In this document: positions 1 through 8,767 of the stretch, piece by piece
Numbering within the stretch: the stretch's first letter is position 1
How the letters are laid out: every line of letters begins with the position of its first letter
DNA from: Gammaproteobacteria bacterium
GTDB taxonomy: Bacteria; Pseudomonadota; Gammaproteobacteria; GCA-001735895
Length of the DNA: 55,144 bases
Reading direction: 5' to 3'
Assembly: GCA_029862125.1 (NCBI GenBank)
Contig: JAOTXY010000015.1
Coordinates: 1-55,144, forward strand
Made by a program: the position numbers and the translations under genes
The notes under the pieces: model-generated
The model's database searches: none
What the model was told of the DNA's origin: nothing
What the model saw: only the letters and a program-made list of their open reading frames with translations

Positions 1-2
1 GG

Positions 3-1355
3 GAATACCTGGCGCAATATTGTGATGTGCCAAGGGAACTCGAGGATCACCTGCAATCGAGATCGCCTGCCTGGGCGGCTGGCATCACCGGTTTCGAAGC
101 CGGTGAAATCATCGATTTTGCACGGCTTTACGGCAATACCGAGCGCAGCTTCCTGCGCCTCGGATATGGATTTACACGTTCTCGTAACGGTGCTGCAAAT
201 ATGCACGCGGCAAGCTGTCTGCCCGCTTTAACCGGGGCCTGGAGATATCGCGGCGGTGGTGCGCTGTATGCCAATGGTGGCATGTACGGGATCGATCAAA
301 CCGTCATCAAGGGGCTGGATGTACTCGATGCCAATACCCGCGTTCTCGACCAGTCGCGCATCGGTGACGTGCTTTGCGGCAACCCGCGGGACTTGCAGGG
401 AGGACCGCCGGTCACAGCGCTGCTGGTACAAAATACCAATCCCGTGGTGGTGGCACCCGAGACCAGGAAAGTTATCCAGGGTTTTGCCCGTGACGACCTG
501 TTCACCTGCGTGCACGAGCAATTCATGACCGAAACCGCCGCCATGGCCGATATCGTTTTGCCGGCGACGATGTTTCTCGAGCATGATGACTTTTACCAGG
601 CCGGGGGGCATACGCATCTGCAGGTAACCCGCGAGCTAGTCACACCCTTTGCCGAATGTCGCAGCAACCACTGGGTGCTGGCACAACTGGCGGAAAGACT
701 GGGTTTCGAACATGCAGGATTTCAACAGCAAGCACGCGAGCTGATCGATGAAAGCCTGCGACTGAGCGGACTTCCCGATGAAAAAACACTGTTTCAGAAG
801 CATTGGGTAGATTGTGCGCCTGAATTCGAAACCAGTAACTTTCTCGATGGATTTAAAACTCCGGACAAGCGTTTTCATTTCAAACCAGACTGGAGCCGGG
901 TCGGGCCCAGCTTCGAGCTGATGCCTGAATTACCGGACCATATGCCGGTAGAAAATGATATCGATTCACAGCACCCCTTCCGGCTGGTAGCAGCGCCCGC
1001 GCGACAGTTTCTGAATACCAGTTTCACCGAAACTGCGACTTCGCAAAAGGCTGAGCACAGACCAACCCTGATGCTGCGGACCGAAGATGCCGCACAGTAT
1101 GAAATTGAAGATGGAGGCCTGGTCAGGATCGGAAACCGCCAGGCCGATATCCTGCTGCATGCAAAAATATTCGACGGTATGCAACCCGGGGTTGTTATCG
1201 TCGAGAGCATATGGCCGAACCGGGCTTTCATCGAAGGACTCGGTATTAACGCACTGGTGTCGGCCGAACCGGGTTTACCGAACGGTGGTGCGATATATCA
1301 CGATACCGCGGTCTGGATAAAACCTGAAACGGGGAGGCAGCATGAATCAGCATGA
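3..1355 (+). CDS. Molybdopterin oxidoreductase, C-terminal part (5' end outside window)
   Basis: The frame is already open at base 3, so the N-terminus, including any Fe-S motif, lies upstream. About 450 residues are visible. The first 200 have the look of the central molybdopterin-binding fold of the BisC/COG0243 family: a stretch LLVQNTNPVVVAPE followed by AAMADIVLPATMFLEHDD, where these enzymes contact the pterin nucleotide. The last 120 residues form the aspartate-decarboxylase-like cofactor-binding barrel (FRLVAAPARQFLNTSF, then LPNGGAIYHDTAVW). Such proteins bind Mo-bis-MGD and move electrons to or from small substrates. The substrate cannot be read from this half. The stop overlaps the next gene by 14 bases, which suggests translational coupling. 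Family call firm, substrate unknown. Confidence 0.85.
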   Translation, partial: EYLAQYCDVPRELEDHLQSRSPAWAAGITGFEAGEIIDFARLYGNTERSFLRLGYGFTRSRNGAANMHAASCLPALTGAWRYRGGGALYANGGMYGIDQTVIKGLDVLDANTRVLDQSRIGDVLCGNPRDLQGGPPVTALLVQNTNPVVVAPETRKVIQGFARDDLFTCVHEQFMTETAAMADIVLPATMFLEHDDFYQAGGHTHLQVTRELVTPFAECRSNHWVLAQLAERLGFEHAGFQQQARELIDESLRLSGLPDEKTLFQKHWVDCAPEFETSNFLDGFKTPDKRFHFKPDWSRVGPSFELMPELPDHMPVENDIDSQHPFRLVAAPARQFLNTSFTETATSQKAEHRPTLMLRTEDAAQYEIEDGGLVRIGNRQADILLHAKIFDGMQPGVVIVESIWPNRAFIEGLGINALVSAEPGLPNGGAIYHDTAVWIKPETGRQHESA

Positions 1356-1704
1356 GAAATTAAACTATGTCGAGTTTCCAGCGCGAGACCTGGCAGCCAC
1401 GAAGACTTTTTTTACAAAAGTTTTTGCATGGGGGTTCGAGGATTTCGGTCCCGACTACTGCGCTTTCGCAGGACAGGGTCTTGATGGAGGATTTTATCGC
1501 TCCGAGCTGTATTCTAGCACCTTGAGTGGTGCTGCATTACTGGTGTTTTTCAATGACGACCTCGAGGCCACCCAGGAAAAGGTGAAGCAGGCCGGCGGGC
1601 GCATTGAAAAACCGATTTTTGACTTTCCCGGTGGTCGCCGCTTTCATTTTAGCGAACCCAGCGGTAACGAGTTCGCGGTCTGGAGCGACAAACAGGGCTG
1701 TTAA
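1342..1704 (+). CDS. VOC-family (glyoxalase/bleomycin-resistance fold) protein
   Basis: This 120-residue protein shows a single glyoxalase-like module: an N-terminal strand-helix unit (LNYVEFPARDLAATKTFF) and a C-terminal FSEPSGNEFAVW segment, typical of the vicinal oxygen chelate superfamily. Members are small cytosolic proteins that bind a divalent metal or act as binding proteins. Specificity cannot be assigned here. It starts inside the 3' end of the molybdoenzyme gene (14-base overlap) and the cobalamin-domain gene follows 49 bases later, so the three probably form one operon. Length is normal for a one-module VOC protein that dimerises. Confidence 0.85.
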   Translation: MNQHEKLNYVEFPARDLAATKTFFTKVFAWGFEDFGPDYCAFAGQGLDGGFYRSELYSSTLSGAALLVFFNDDLEATQEKVKQAGGRIEKPIFDFPGGRRFHFSEPSGNEFAVWSDKQGC

Positions 1705-1753
1705 TGCCACCGATCAGCACATATTTCCTGACTGCCGCCGGCTATTAACGGGC

Positions 1754-3490
1754 ATGGAGAAATCTATCGATCTAGTCAGGGAGTCAACCGCGTTCAGCCT
1801 GCCCGATTTCAATCAATTACGGCACCAGGCAATCGACCTGGCCACGCAGGTAACGATTGGCCGTTCCGCATTCCTGGATAAGTACCAGGTGCAATCCGAG
1901 CTGGAATACAAACAACAGTCGATGCGGGATAACCGCATCATGTATCACGCGCATATCGGGATGAACGATATTGAAGCCACCGCGCAATCGATCGGCAGGA
2001 TTCATCAGCAGTTGTCAACGCAGGGGTTTCGACTCGATCGAGCCGGCTTTGCCATCGACAGGCGCATGGGATTGCCCGCGGCAAACCGCTCAGCCGCGGC
2101 GGCGGAAACCGGGCCCATGCTCACCCGGGAAGAAGACTGGCATAGTCTCGCGCAATCGGCACCGATTCAGCCGCACCTGGGAGATTTCATGATCGGCCAA
2201 CCGGCGTCGGTAGCCAATACCGTTCAGGCCCTACGCATCGGCTGTACCACGATTGGCAACCTGTCCCAATTCTTTACCTTTGAAGCTCCCGGCTGGAGCG
2301 ACACTGCGGCAACCGCCGCACAAACCTACCAGGCGATGGCACTGCTGGGCGAGTTTCGCAACCAGGGTGCCATGCTGCATTCCTACCTGGAAGACGGGTA
2401 TGGTGCGTTGTTCCGAAATTGTTCTACGCTTGCAGCCTGGGCGATGCTGGAGCGATACATCGTTGAAGAGCTCATTGGTGCGCGCCTGACCCATTGTATC
2501 GGAGGATTGACCCAGGACCCGATCAAGCGTGTCGGCTGGGTGCTGGCGCTACAGAAGATCCACCGAGGGGAGCATGTTGGTTCGATGATTTACGGGGACA
2601 CGCTTTCCTTTGGAGCTGAATTTGAGAAAAATCGTGCGGTCACGGCGGAGTACCTGTTGTGGGATATCCTGGCTCAACTACATGCACCCAGTGGTCACGC
2701 GGTATTGCCGCTTCCGGTGACCGAAGCAATCCGGATACCTTCGGCCGATGAAATCATCGAGGCGCAGATGTTTGGTCGCCAGGTTGAGGCGAGCGCGCGA
2801 CGTCTCTATCCGCATGTTGATTTTTCGGCGGCCGAAACCTTTGCCGCAACCGTCTGTCGACAAGGCAGTGAGATTTTTCAGAATGCGCTGATGGGTTTAG
2901 CCGATATGGGCTTAGATACCGATAATCCTTTGCAAATGCTGTATGTCCTGAAAAAACTCGGCGCGCACCAATTCGAACAACTCTTCAATGCAGATATCGA
3001 TAGCAAGGAATCTTGGTTGACCGATATGTATGCCCTGGCACAGGATGTTATCGACGAAAATCGCCCGATGTTTTGCGATGCGGAATTTCGCACCAGGGTT
3101 AAAGGTAAACGATTCGTGGTTGCATCCAGTGATGTCCACGAGCATGCGGCCGGTGCCCTGGCACAATTGCTGAGCGAGACGGATGCGGAGGTTGTCTACC
3201 TGGGTGCCGAGAAAAATCCGTCCGACCTGGTGGCGATTCTTAGACAGCAACCAGCCGATGCATTATTGCTCAGTACCCATAATGGAATGGCACTTGAGTA
3301 TGCTCGCCAGCTAAAGCAGCTACTCGACGATGCTTCGCTGTCCCCAGCGGTGATTATCGGTGGTGTGTTGAACCAGAAAGTTGAAACCCACCCCTTGCCG
3401 GTTCCGGTGATCGATGAGCTGAAGGCGCTGGGTATGCACCCCGCGATCAGCCTGCCAGGTCTTACCCGCCTGCTACCGGGTAAAAGTTGA
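1754..3490 (+). CDS. Cobalamin-binding, mutase-like protein of unknown function
   Basis: The ATG at 1754 gives 578 residues. The open frame extends further upstream, but there it only overlaps the VOC gene. The region around residues 130-400 resembles the TIM-barrel large subunit of glutamate mutase/MeaA-like enzymes (GQPASVANTVQALRIGC; GHAVLPLPVTEAIRIPS). The last 125 residues look like a B12-binding Rossmann domain: RFVVASSDVHEHAAG at 455-470, then AEVVYLGAEKNPSDL. His462 sits where the lower axial cobalt ligand of the DxHxxG motif is expected, but the motif Gly is Ala465. Known relatives perform carbon-skeleton rearrangements or methyl transfer. No particular substrate is supported. The ribosome site before 1754 is weak. 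Confidence 0.7.
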   Translation: MEKSIDLVRESTAFSLPDFNQLRHQAIDLATQVTIGRSAFLDKYQVQSELEYKQQSMRDNRIMYHAHIGMNDIEATAQSIGRIHQQLSTQGFRLDRAGFAIDRRMGLPAANRSAAAAETGPMLTREEDWHSLAQSAPIQPHLGDFMIGQPASVANTVQALRIGCTTIGNLSQFFTFEAPGWSDTAATAAQTYQAMALLGEFRNQGAMLHSYLEDGYGALFRNCSTLAAWAMLERYIVEELIGARLTHCIGGLTQDPIKRVGWVLALQKIHRGEHVGSMIYGDTLSFGAEFEKNRAVTAEYLLWDILAQLHAPSGHAVLPLPVTEAIRIPSADEIIEAQMFGRQVEASARRLYPHVDFSAAETFAATVCRQGSEIFQNALMGLADMGLDTDNPLQMLYVLKKLGAHQFEQLFNADIDSKESWLTDMYALAQDVIDENRPMFCDAEFRTRVKGKRFVVASSDVHEHAAGALAQLLSETDAEVVYLGAEKNPSDLVAILRQQPADALLLSTHNGMALEYARQLKQLLDDASLSPAVIIGGVLNQKVETHPLPVPVIDELKALGMHPAISLPGLTRLLPGKS

Positions 3491-3511
3491 GCGGTTAGCC
3501 GATCGCCAGGT

Positions 3512-5089
3512 TTAGCGATAGAGTGATGGTGCCCGCCAGTTGAACATGCTTGCCGCTGCCCGGATTGTCGCACGCTGTTGTTTAAATCGATTGAACAGCG
3601 CTGATGGGGATTTCTCGGGTCCGCCCAGGGCCTGATAAATACCCAGCTCGGAATCGGCGGCCTTTTCGCCACCCACGAAAATAGCCTTGCCGGCATCGCA
3701 TAATGCGGCCAGGGAGCGGTAATACCGGGCACGTTGCTCGACCAGGAAATCCCGGCCTTTTTCAAACGCATTTTGATTGTCGCTACTCATGGTGACTCGA
3801 TTATGGGGATCGATTCCGTAGGGGTTGAGGTGACCATAGACCAGGATCTGGCCGTTTATTTCGCTGCTATCGGCAAAGTACTGCTCGACCCTGGCGACGT
3901 AATGCCGATTGATTTCCCAAAGTTGTTCTACGACAGGCCCGACCTGGTCCACCGGCATCCTGATATTGGCATCGGAGTGATTCTTGTAAACCAGGCGTCC
4001 ACCGGGCGCCTGGGTGCGCGCGGCATAGGGAATGGCCTCGCGCACCGCCCGCATTTCTTCCGGATCGCTGAAAACCTCGGCAAATTCGAGCCCGATTCCG
4101 GCAATCGTATACTCTTCAGCCTGCTGGTCATCCGCGAGGTCGAGTAAAAACTCGTCAATCGAGCGGTCGCTGAATCCATTGATGAAAACCAGGCCGTCGG
4201 CACCTGCCGCAATACATTTTTGTTGCAGCCCCGCGGCCCGCTGCTGTGCGGGGTTATCGGTTGGAGTTGTCAGTAATGGCGCCATCGAACCCTCGCTGAC
4301 GTGCTCGATACCGAGAATCAGGTCATGCGTTCCGGCACAGGATGTAACCTTTTCTCGATTTAGATCCAGGAAGCTGTAGGGAGATAAATGCTCCAGCAAC
4401 CTGGAAATGTCAGCCGAACTGCCTGAAACCGGTAACGCGAAAGCGATTTCATTTTCAGGCAGTCGGTAGAAATTACAGCGTAACGCGCAAACGATGCCGC
4501 TCCAGCCGTAAGTGCCGGCATATCCCTGCAGCGCATTACCCCGGATGCTGACGATTTCATCGCCATCGTGAAGCGCGACCTCGACGACACTGTCACTGAA
4601 GTACCTGCGTTGAGGACCCATGCCCCCGGTCATGAAGGTGGCGCCGACGGCAGCGTACTGGTAACTGGTTAAATCGGCCCCGGGTACCTTGTGGCTGTGC
4701 CCGAGCTCATGCGCCAGAGCCCGGTTCAACTGGTCCAGTGTGATCGAAGCCCCCGCACTGATTTGTTGATGTTCGGTATCAATGACTATTTCATCCAGGC
4801 CGATCTCCGCTAGCACTGGCAGTGACGCCAACCGTATACGGGGGCTGGATGGGGGATCGAATTTCAGGCCGATTACCTTTGCGGATGGTTTACTACCGGT
4901 TTGAAATATCCCGCCACCGGCAGAAGTGCCGGACATGGGTAGCAGGCAAACATCATTGCCATGCGTTTCTTTCAGTTGCTTAATCGCGGTGTCCAGGTTA
5001 CCGATAACGGGGTAGGCCATATTAAACTCAACCGCGTTATTTTCGCCATCCGTGACGTCTTTGACAGGGTTACCGAGGACCTTTCGCAT
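3512..5089 (-). CDS. FAD-binding (PCMH-type) oxidase/dehydrogenase
   Basis: The product has 525 residues and a vanillyl-alcohol-oxidase-type FAD fold. Residues 1-230 include SGTSAGGG, GADLTSYQYAAVGATFMTGG and GYAGTYGWSGIVCAL, corresponding to the FAD-cradling loops. Near residue 425 is GHLNPYGIDPHNR, like the GHxGxGNxH loop of D-lactate/glycolate dehydrogenases. It probably oxidises a hydroxy acid and passes electrons to quinone or oxygen; the substrate is not determined. It begins 12 bases after the glnD stop on the same strand, so map-glnD-this gene looks like one transcript. It is convergent with the cobalamin-protein gene, leaving only 21 bases between the two stops. Confidence 0.75.
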   Translation of the reverse strand: MRKVLGNPVKDVTDGENNAVEFNMAYPVIGNLDTAIKQLKETHGNDVCLLPMSGTSAGGGIFQTGSKPSAKVIGLKFDPPSSPRIRLASLPVLAEIGLDEIVIDTEHQQISAGASITLDQLNRALAHELGHSHKVPGADLTSYQYAAVGATFMTGGMGPQRRYFSDSVVEVALHDGDEIVSIRGNALQGYAGTYGWSGIVCALRCNFYRLPENEIAFALPVSGSSADISRLLEHLSPYSFLDLNREKVTSCAGTHDLILGIEHVSEGSMAPLLTTPTDNPAQQRAAGLQQKCIAAGADGLVFINGFSDRSIDEFLLDLADDQQAEEYTIAGIGLEFAEVFSDPEEMRAVREAIPYAARTQAPGGRLVYKNHSDANIRMPVDQVGPVVEQLWEINRHYVARVEQYFADSSEINGQILVYGHLNPYGIDPHNRVTMSSDNQNAFEKGRDFLVEQRARYYRSLAALCDAGKAIFVGGEKAADSELGIYQALGGPEKSPSALFNRFKQQRATIRAAASMFNWRAPSLYR

Positions 5090-5101
5090 AGACCTGCAGT
5101 C

Positions 5102-7765
5102 TCAGGCGGCTTTCTTGGCTTCGAGGGCTGCCACCAGGCCTTGTTCGAGGGCGTCCAGTACCGCTTGATCGGTGATGGCTTTACCATCAGGGGTGGTCAG
5201 ATAAAAAATATCATCGATCTTTTCGCCCAGCGTCGAGATCTTGGCGTGGATTATGTCGATGTCCATTTCAGCAATGACGTTGGCGATCACCGATAACATG
5301 CCCGGCATGTCGATGGCACTGATTTCCATCATGGTGCGACTATTAAGGTAGTCCTGTTCGAACTGGACCCGCGTCGGATGGTCGAAAGCCTTCAGCTGCC
5401 TGGGTTTACGCGTATTGTATTTACCCTGGTAAATCGAATCTGATTCAAGCGCCTGCAGCAGTTTGTGCTCGATCTGCCTGATAATCTCCGGCTCGGTAAC
5501 TGCCTCGTTGTTACGGTCCTGGATAATAAAAGTATCCATGATCTTGTTATCCTGCGTGGTGAAGATTTCAGCATTTAAAATAGACAAACCCAGCGATCCC
5601 AGGGTGCCGGTTACCTGCGAAAAGGTATGCGCGGCTTCATCACCGTAAATAAAAACCTTGGTATTATGGGTATGGGTGGACTGGCGAATACTGACCAGCC
5701 TGGCCTGGTCCGGATGACTCAGGATTGCATTGACATGCCACTTGATTTCGAGCGGGTGATGGCGCAGGAAGTAATTGCCCGGTACCCGGTCGCAAACCGA
5801 GTTGATCTGCGCGGCGCTAAACGGCAGGTCCGACATTTCCTCGAACGCGGCATCGCGGTTTTCCTTGATGATTTCGTCGATGTCGGGTGCATTATCAATG
5901 CCACGCCTGATGACGGATTTTGTAGCGTGATACAGTTGTTTGAGCAGGGCATCCTTCCAGTTATTCCACAGCTTCGGGTTGGTGCTGCGAATATCGGCCA
6001 CGGTAAGCAGGTAAAGGTAGTTCAGCATGTTCATGCTGCCAACCTGCCTGGCAAAGTCGCGGACTACGTCCGGGTCACTGATATCCTTGCGCTGCGCGGT
6101 GACAGACATCAGCAGGTGATCGCGCACCAGGTGCGACACGATCCGGGTTTCCTTGCGGTTTAATTTATGTTGCACGCAGAACTGGGTAGCCTCCTCAGCT
6201 CCTAGTATCGAATGATCACCGCCCCGACCCTTGGCGATATCGTGAAACAACGCCGCCAGGTAAAGCAGCCGGGGATCTTCCAGTTTGCCGTATACGAGGT
6301 TACAGAAGGGAAACTCGTCCTCGTGTTTATCAAGCGCGAAACGACGTAAATTTCGAATCACGAAAATAGTGTGTTGATCGACCGTATAAGCATGGAACAG
6401 GTCATACTGCATGCGACCCGTGATCTTCGCAAAGGCCGGAATATACGCGGCCAGGAATCCATAGGAATTCATGCGTCGCATCTGGTGGGTCATGCCGTTG
6501 GGGGCACTCATCAATTGCATGAATAAATGGTTGACGGTTTCATCGTTGCGATAATCGTCGTCTACCAGGTAGAGGTGTTCTCGGACCAGGCGGATGGTCG
6601 ACGCGGTTACGCCTTGGCAGTGCTCGTTTAGAGAGATCAGTAAAAACAGTTCCATCAGCGCCTCGGGATACTGTTTGAACACGTCTGGATTCACGACCTC
6701 GATATAGTTGTTGCGTAAATTGAAACGCTCATTAATCGGCTTGATTTTGCGTTGCGAGGCGGTTAGCAGAATCTCTTCCCTGAAAATCTGCAGCAGCATT
6801 TCGCTTAAGCGCTCGAGTTCCATGATGGTGCGATAGTATTGCTGCATGAATTGTTCGATGGCCAGGTTATGTTCACCGGCTTTGAAGCCGAATTCTTCGG
6901 CAATTTTTTTCTGGTAGTCGAACAGGAGACGGTCTTCCCGACGTCCGGCCAGACGATGTAGCGCAAACCGCACCCGCCACAGATGTTGCTGTCCTGCATC
7001 GAGTAATTCAAATTCCGCTTCGGTCAGAAACCCATGCTCGACCAGCTCAACAAAGGATTGTGCGCCAAAATGCCGCTTTGCTACCCAACCTATAATCTGG
7101 ATATCGCGCAAGCCACCCGGGCCCTCCTTGATATTGGGTTCAAGGTTATAGGCGGTGTCATTAAAGCGCAGGTGACGATCGTGTTGCTCTTCCAGCTTGG
7201 CCTCGAAAAACTTGCTTGATGACCACATCTTTTTCGGAGATATCGCCAGCTGGTATTTTTGATACAGCTTTTCGTTGCCATAAATCAGCCGTGATTCGAG
7301 CATGTTGGTCATTACCGTAACATCAGCTTTGCCTTCTCGAACACAATCCCTGACGGTACGAACACTATGCCCGACCTCGAGGCCTATATCCCATAAAAAG
7401 GTTAAAAAGGTCGACAGTACCTGCTGCTGTGCTTTGCCCGCTTTCCTGTCGAGCAAAATCATCAAATCGATGTCGGAGCCGGGTGCCAGTTCCGACCTGC
7501 CGAAGCCACCCACTGCGACCAGGGCGCAATTACACTGCTTGCTATTACCGATGAAATGTACAAAGCAGAATTCAAGCACCTGGTCGATCAGGTGCGAGGT
7601 GTCATGAATCAGCTTCTGAACGGCGGCCCCCTGGTCAAACTCGTGATAGATCTGCTCGCGGGCGGTATTGATCCCTGTTGCGATTGCCTTTGCATCCAGC
7701 GTATCGCCTTGTTGTGCCTGTGCCAGGAATTGCTCGATAGCAGCGGTCAACGGCTCAGAATCCAA
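5102..7765 (-). CDS. glnD: [Protein-PII] uridylyltransferase/uridylyl-removing enzyme GlnD
   Basis: GlnD senses glutamine and adds or removes UMP on PII proteins, which in turn set glutamine synthetase activity and Ntr signalling. The 887-residue length is normal. The nucleotidyltransferase motif GSDID lies at residues 96-100. The HD phosphohydrolase motif HDIAKGRGGDH lies near residue 490. Two ACT domains, which bind glutamine, occupy the C-terminus; the second begins near MMEISAIDMPGML. The start overlaps the end of map by 11 bases. The map-glnD pairing divergent from rpsB is classic for gammaproteobacteria. Confidence 0.97.
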   Translation of the reverse strand: MDSEPLTAAIEQFLAQAQQGDTLDAKAIATGINTAREQIYHEFDQGAAVQKLIHDTSHLIDQVLEFCFVHFIGNSKQCNCALVAVGGFGRSELAPGSDIDLMILLDRKAGKAQQQVLSTFLTFLWDIGLEVGHSVRTVRDCVREGKADVTVMTNMLESRLIYGNEKLYQKYQLAISPKKMWSSSKFFEAKLEEQHDRHLRFNDTAYNLEPNIKEGPGGLRDIQIIGWVAKRHFGAQSFVELVEHGFLTEAEFELLDAGQQHLWRVRFALHRLAGRREDRLLFDYQKKIAEEFGFKAGEHNLAIEQFMQQYYRTIMELERLSEMLLQIFREEILLTASQRKIKPINERFNLRNNYIEVVNPDVFKQYPEALMELFLLISLNEHCQGVTASTIRLVREHLYLVDDDYRNDETVNHLFMQLMSAPNGMTHQMRRMNSYGFLAAYIPAFAKITGRMQYDLFHAYTVDQHTIFVIRNLRRFALDKHEDEFPFCNLVYGKLEDPRLLYLAALFHDIAKGRGGDHSILGAEEATQFCVQHKLNRKETRIVSHLVRDHLLMSVTAQRKDISDPDVVRDFARQVGSMNMLNYLYLLTVADIRSTNPKLWNNWKDALLKQLYHATKSVIRRGIDNAPDIDEIIKENRDAAFEEMSDLPFSAAQINSVCDRVPGNYFLRHHPLEIKWHVNAILSHPDQARLVSIRQSTHTHNTKVFIYGDEAAHTFSQVTGTLGSLGLSILNAEIFTTQDNKIMDTFIIQDRNNEAVTEPEIIRQIEHKLLQALESDSIYQGKYNTRKPRQLKAFDHPTRVQFEQDYLNSRTMMEISAIDMPGMLSVIANVIAEMDIDIIHAKISTLGEKIDDIFYLTTPDGKAITDQAVLDALEQGLVAALEAKKAA

Positions 7766-8522
7766 ACTCGGGGTGCAGCGTCAATACTTCGAAACCGTTT
7801 TCGGTGACCAGGTTGGTGTGCTCCCACTGTGCGGAAAGGCTGTGATCCTTGGTGACGACGGTCCATTCGTCAGGTAGCAGTTTGACATAGCGTTTACCCA
7901 GGTTGATCATCGGCTCCACGGTGAAAGTCATGCCGGGTTCGAGCACCAGGCCGGTATCCGGCTTGCCATAATGCAATACCTGCGGGTCTTCATGGAATAC
8001 CCTGCCGATTCCATGTCCACAATATTCGCGAACCACACTGCAGTTGTTCTTTTCCGCATACTGCTGGATGGCGTGACCGATATCGCCCAGGCGCACACCG
8101 GGTTTGATCATCTCGATACCGATTTTCATGCATTCATAGGCGATGCGCGAAATCCGTTGTCCCTGCACGGTGGGTTTACCGACCATAAACATACGGCTGG
8201 TGTCGCCATGGTAGTCATCCTTGATCACGGTTATATCGATGTTGATGATATCGCCATTCTTTAACTTCTTTTCCGCCGGTATGCCATGGCAGACCACGTG
8301 ATTGACGGAAGTGCAGATAGAACGTGGAAACCCCCGGTAATTCAGCGGTGCGGGTACTACAGCCTGTTGATTGACCATGAATTCATGGCAAATGTCATTG
8401 AGTTGCTGCGTCGTAACCCCGGGTTCGACATGGGGTTCGATCATGCGCAACACGTCGGCGGCGAGACGCCCGGCAACGCGCATTTTTTCTATTTCTTCGC
8501 TGGATTTGATCGTGACACCCAT
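7755..8522 (-). CDS. map: Type I methionine aminopeptidase
   Basis: This cytosolic metalloenzyme removes the initiator methionine from nascent proteins. The ATG at 8522 gives 255 residues beginning MGVTIKSSEEIEKMRVAGR, which aligns with known Map N-termini. A longer open frame to 8645 would add 41 residues without family similarity and would invade the rpsB promoter. Metal-binding segments are visible: INIDITVIKDDYHGDTS (two Asp), GHGIGRVFHE (His), FTVEPMI (Glu) and EHTNLVTENG (Glu). It is first in the map-glnD-FAD oxidase unit and divergent from rpsB. Confidence 0.97.
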   Translation of the reverse strand: MGVTIKSSEEIEKMRVAGRLAADVLRMIEPHVEPGVTTQQLNDICHEFMVNQQAVVPAPLNYRGFPRSICTSVNHVVCHGIPAEKKLKNGDIINIDITVIKDDYHGDTSRMFMVGKPTVQGQRISRIAYECMKIGIEMIKPGVRLGDIGHAIQQYAEKNNCSVVREYCGHGIGRVFHEDPQVLHYGKPDTGLVLEPGMTFTVEPMINLGKRYVKLLPDEWTVVTKDHSLSAQWEHTNLVTENGFEVLTLHPEFGF

Positions 8523-8540
8523 AAAAACATGGCTAACTGG

Positions 8541-8569
8541 TTGTTGAGAATACGGGATTATGGTATAAA
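8541..8569 (+). promoter_or_regulatory. Putative sigma-70 promoter for rpsB-tsf
   Basis: TTGTTG at 8541-8546 and TATAAA at 8564-8569 are separated by exactly 17 bases, a good housekeeping promoter. Transcription would start near 8576 and leave a leader of about 190 nt before rpsB, as expected for an autoregulated ribosomal-protein operon. A weaker match on the other strand (TTGCCG, 18 bases, CATAAT; 8586 to 8557) could serve map and would overlap this promoter. Confidence 0.5.
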
Positions 8570-8605
8570 GCGCGCGCCTTCGGCAACAGCCAGGCAAAAT
8601 TAAAC

Positions 8606-8630
8606 AAAACATCGGATAGATCGATGTTTT
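8606..8630. promoter_or_regulatory. Perfect 9-bp inverted repeat in the rpsB leader
   Basis: AAAACATCG (8606-8614) is followed after 7 bases by CGATGTTTT (8622-8630). The stem is only moderately stable but perfect and ends in T-tracts on both strands. It lies inside the predicted rpsB leader. It may be part of the leader fold or an operator; nothing more can be said from sequence alone. Confidence 0.35.
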
Positions 8631-8722
8631 AAACGACACACACATGCCATAACGCGCTTATGGGTGCCTGCATTTTACCAGAGAGCAGGTCGTAGGCGTC
8701 GGGTATGTGGAGGCTTAACCCG

Positions 8723-8746
8723 GGATAGTCCTTATTATGACTATCC
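8723..8746 (+). promoter_or_regulatory. Leader hairpin just upstream of the rpsB Shine-Dalgarno site
   Basis: GGATAGTC (8723-8730) and GACTATCC (8739-8746) form a perfect 8-bp stem with an 8-nt loop, ending 11 bases before the GGAG ribosome site (8758-8761). S2 is known to repress its own operon through the rpsB leader in enterobacteria and other bacteria. This hairpin is a natural candidate for that element, by position and stability only. Confidence 0.5.
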
Positions 8747-8767
8747 AGCAGACATCTGGAGAAACTT

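Noticed and set aside
1604..1753. Upstream extension of the cobalamin-protein frame to 1604
   Set aside because: The added 50 residues lie mainly inside the VOC gene in another frame and do not resemble the family.
3196..3771. A 191-codon minus-strand frame across the end of the cobalamin gene and the FAD oxidase
   Set aside because: It covers the 3' ends of two well-supported genes in other frames and has no domain signal.
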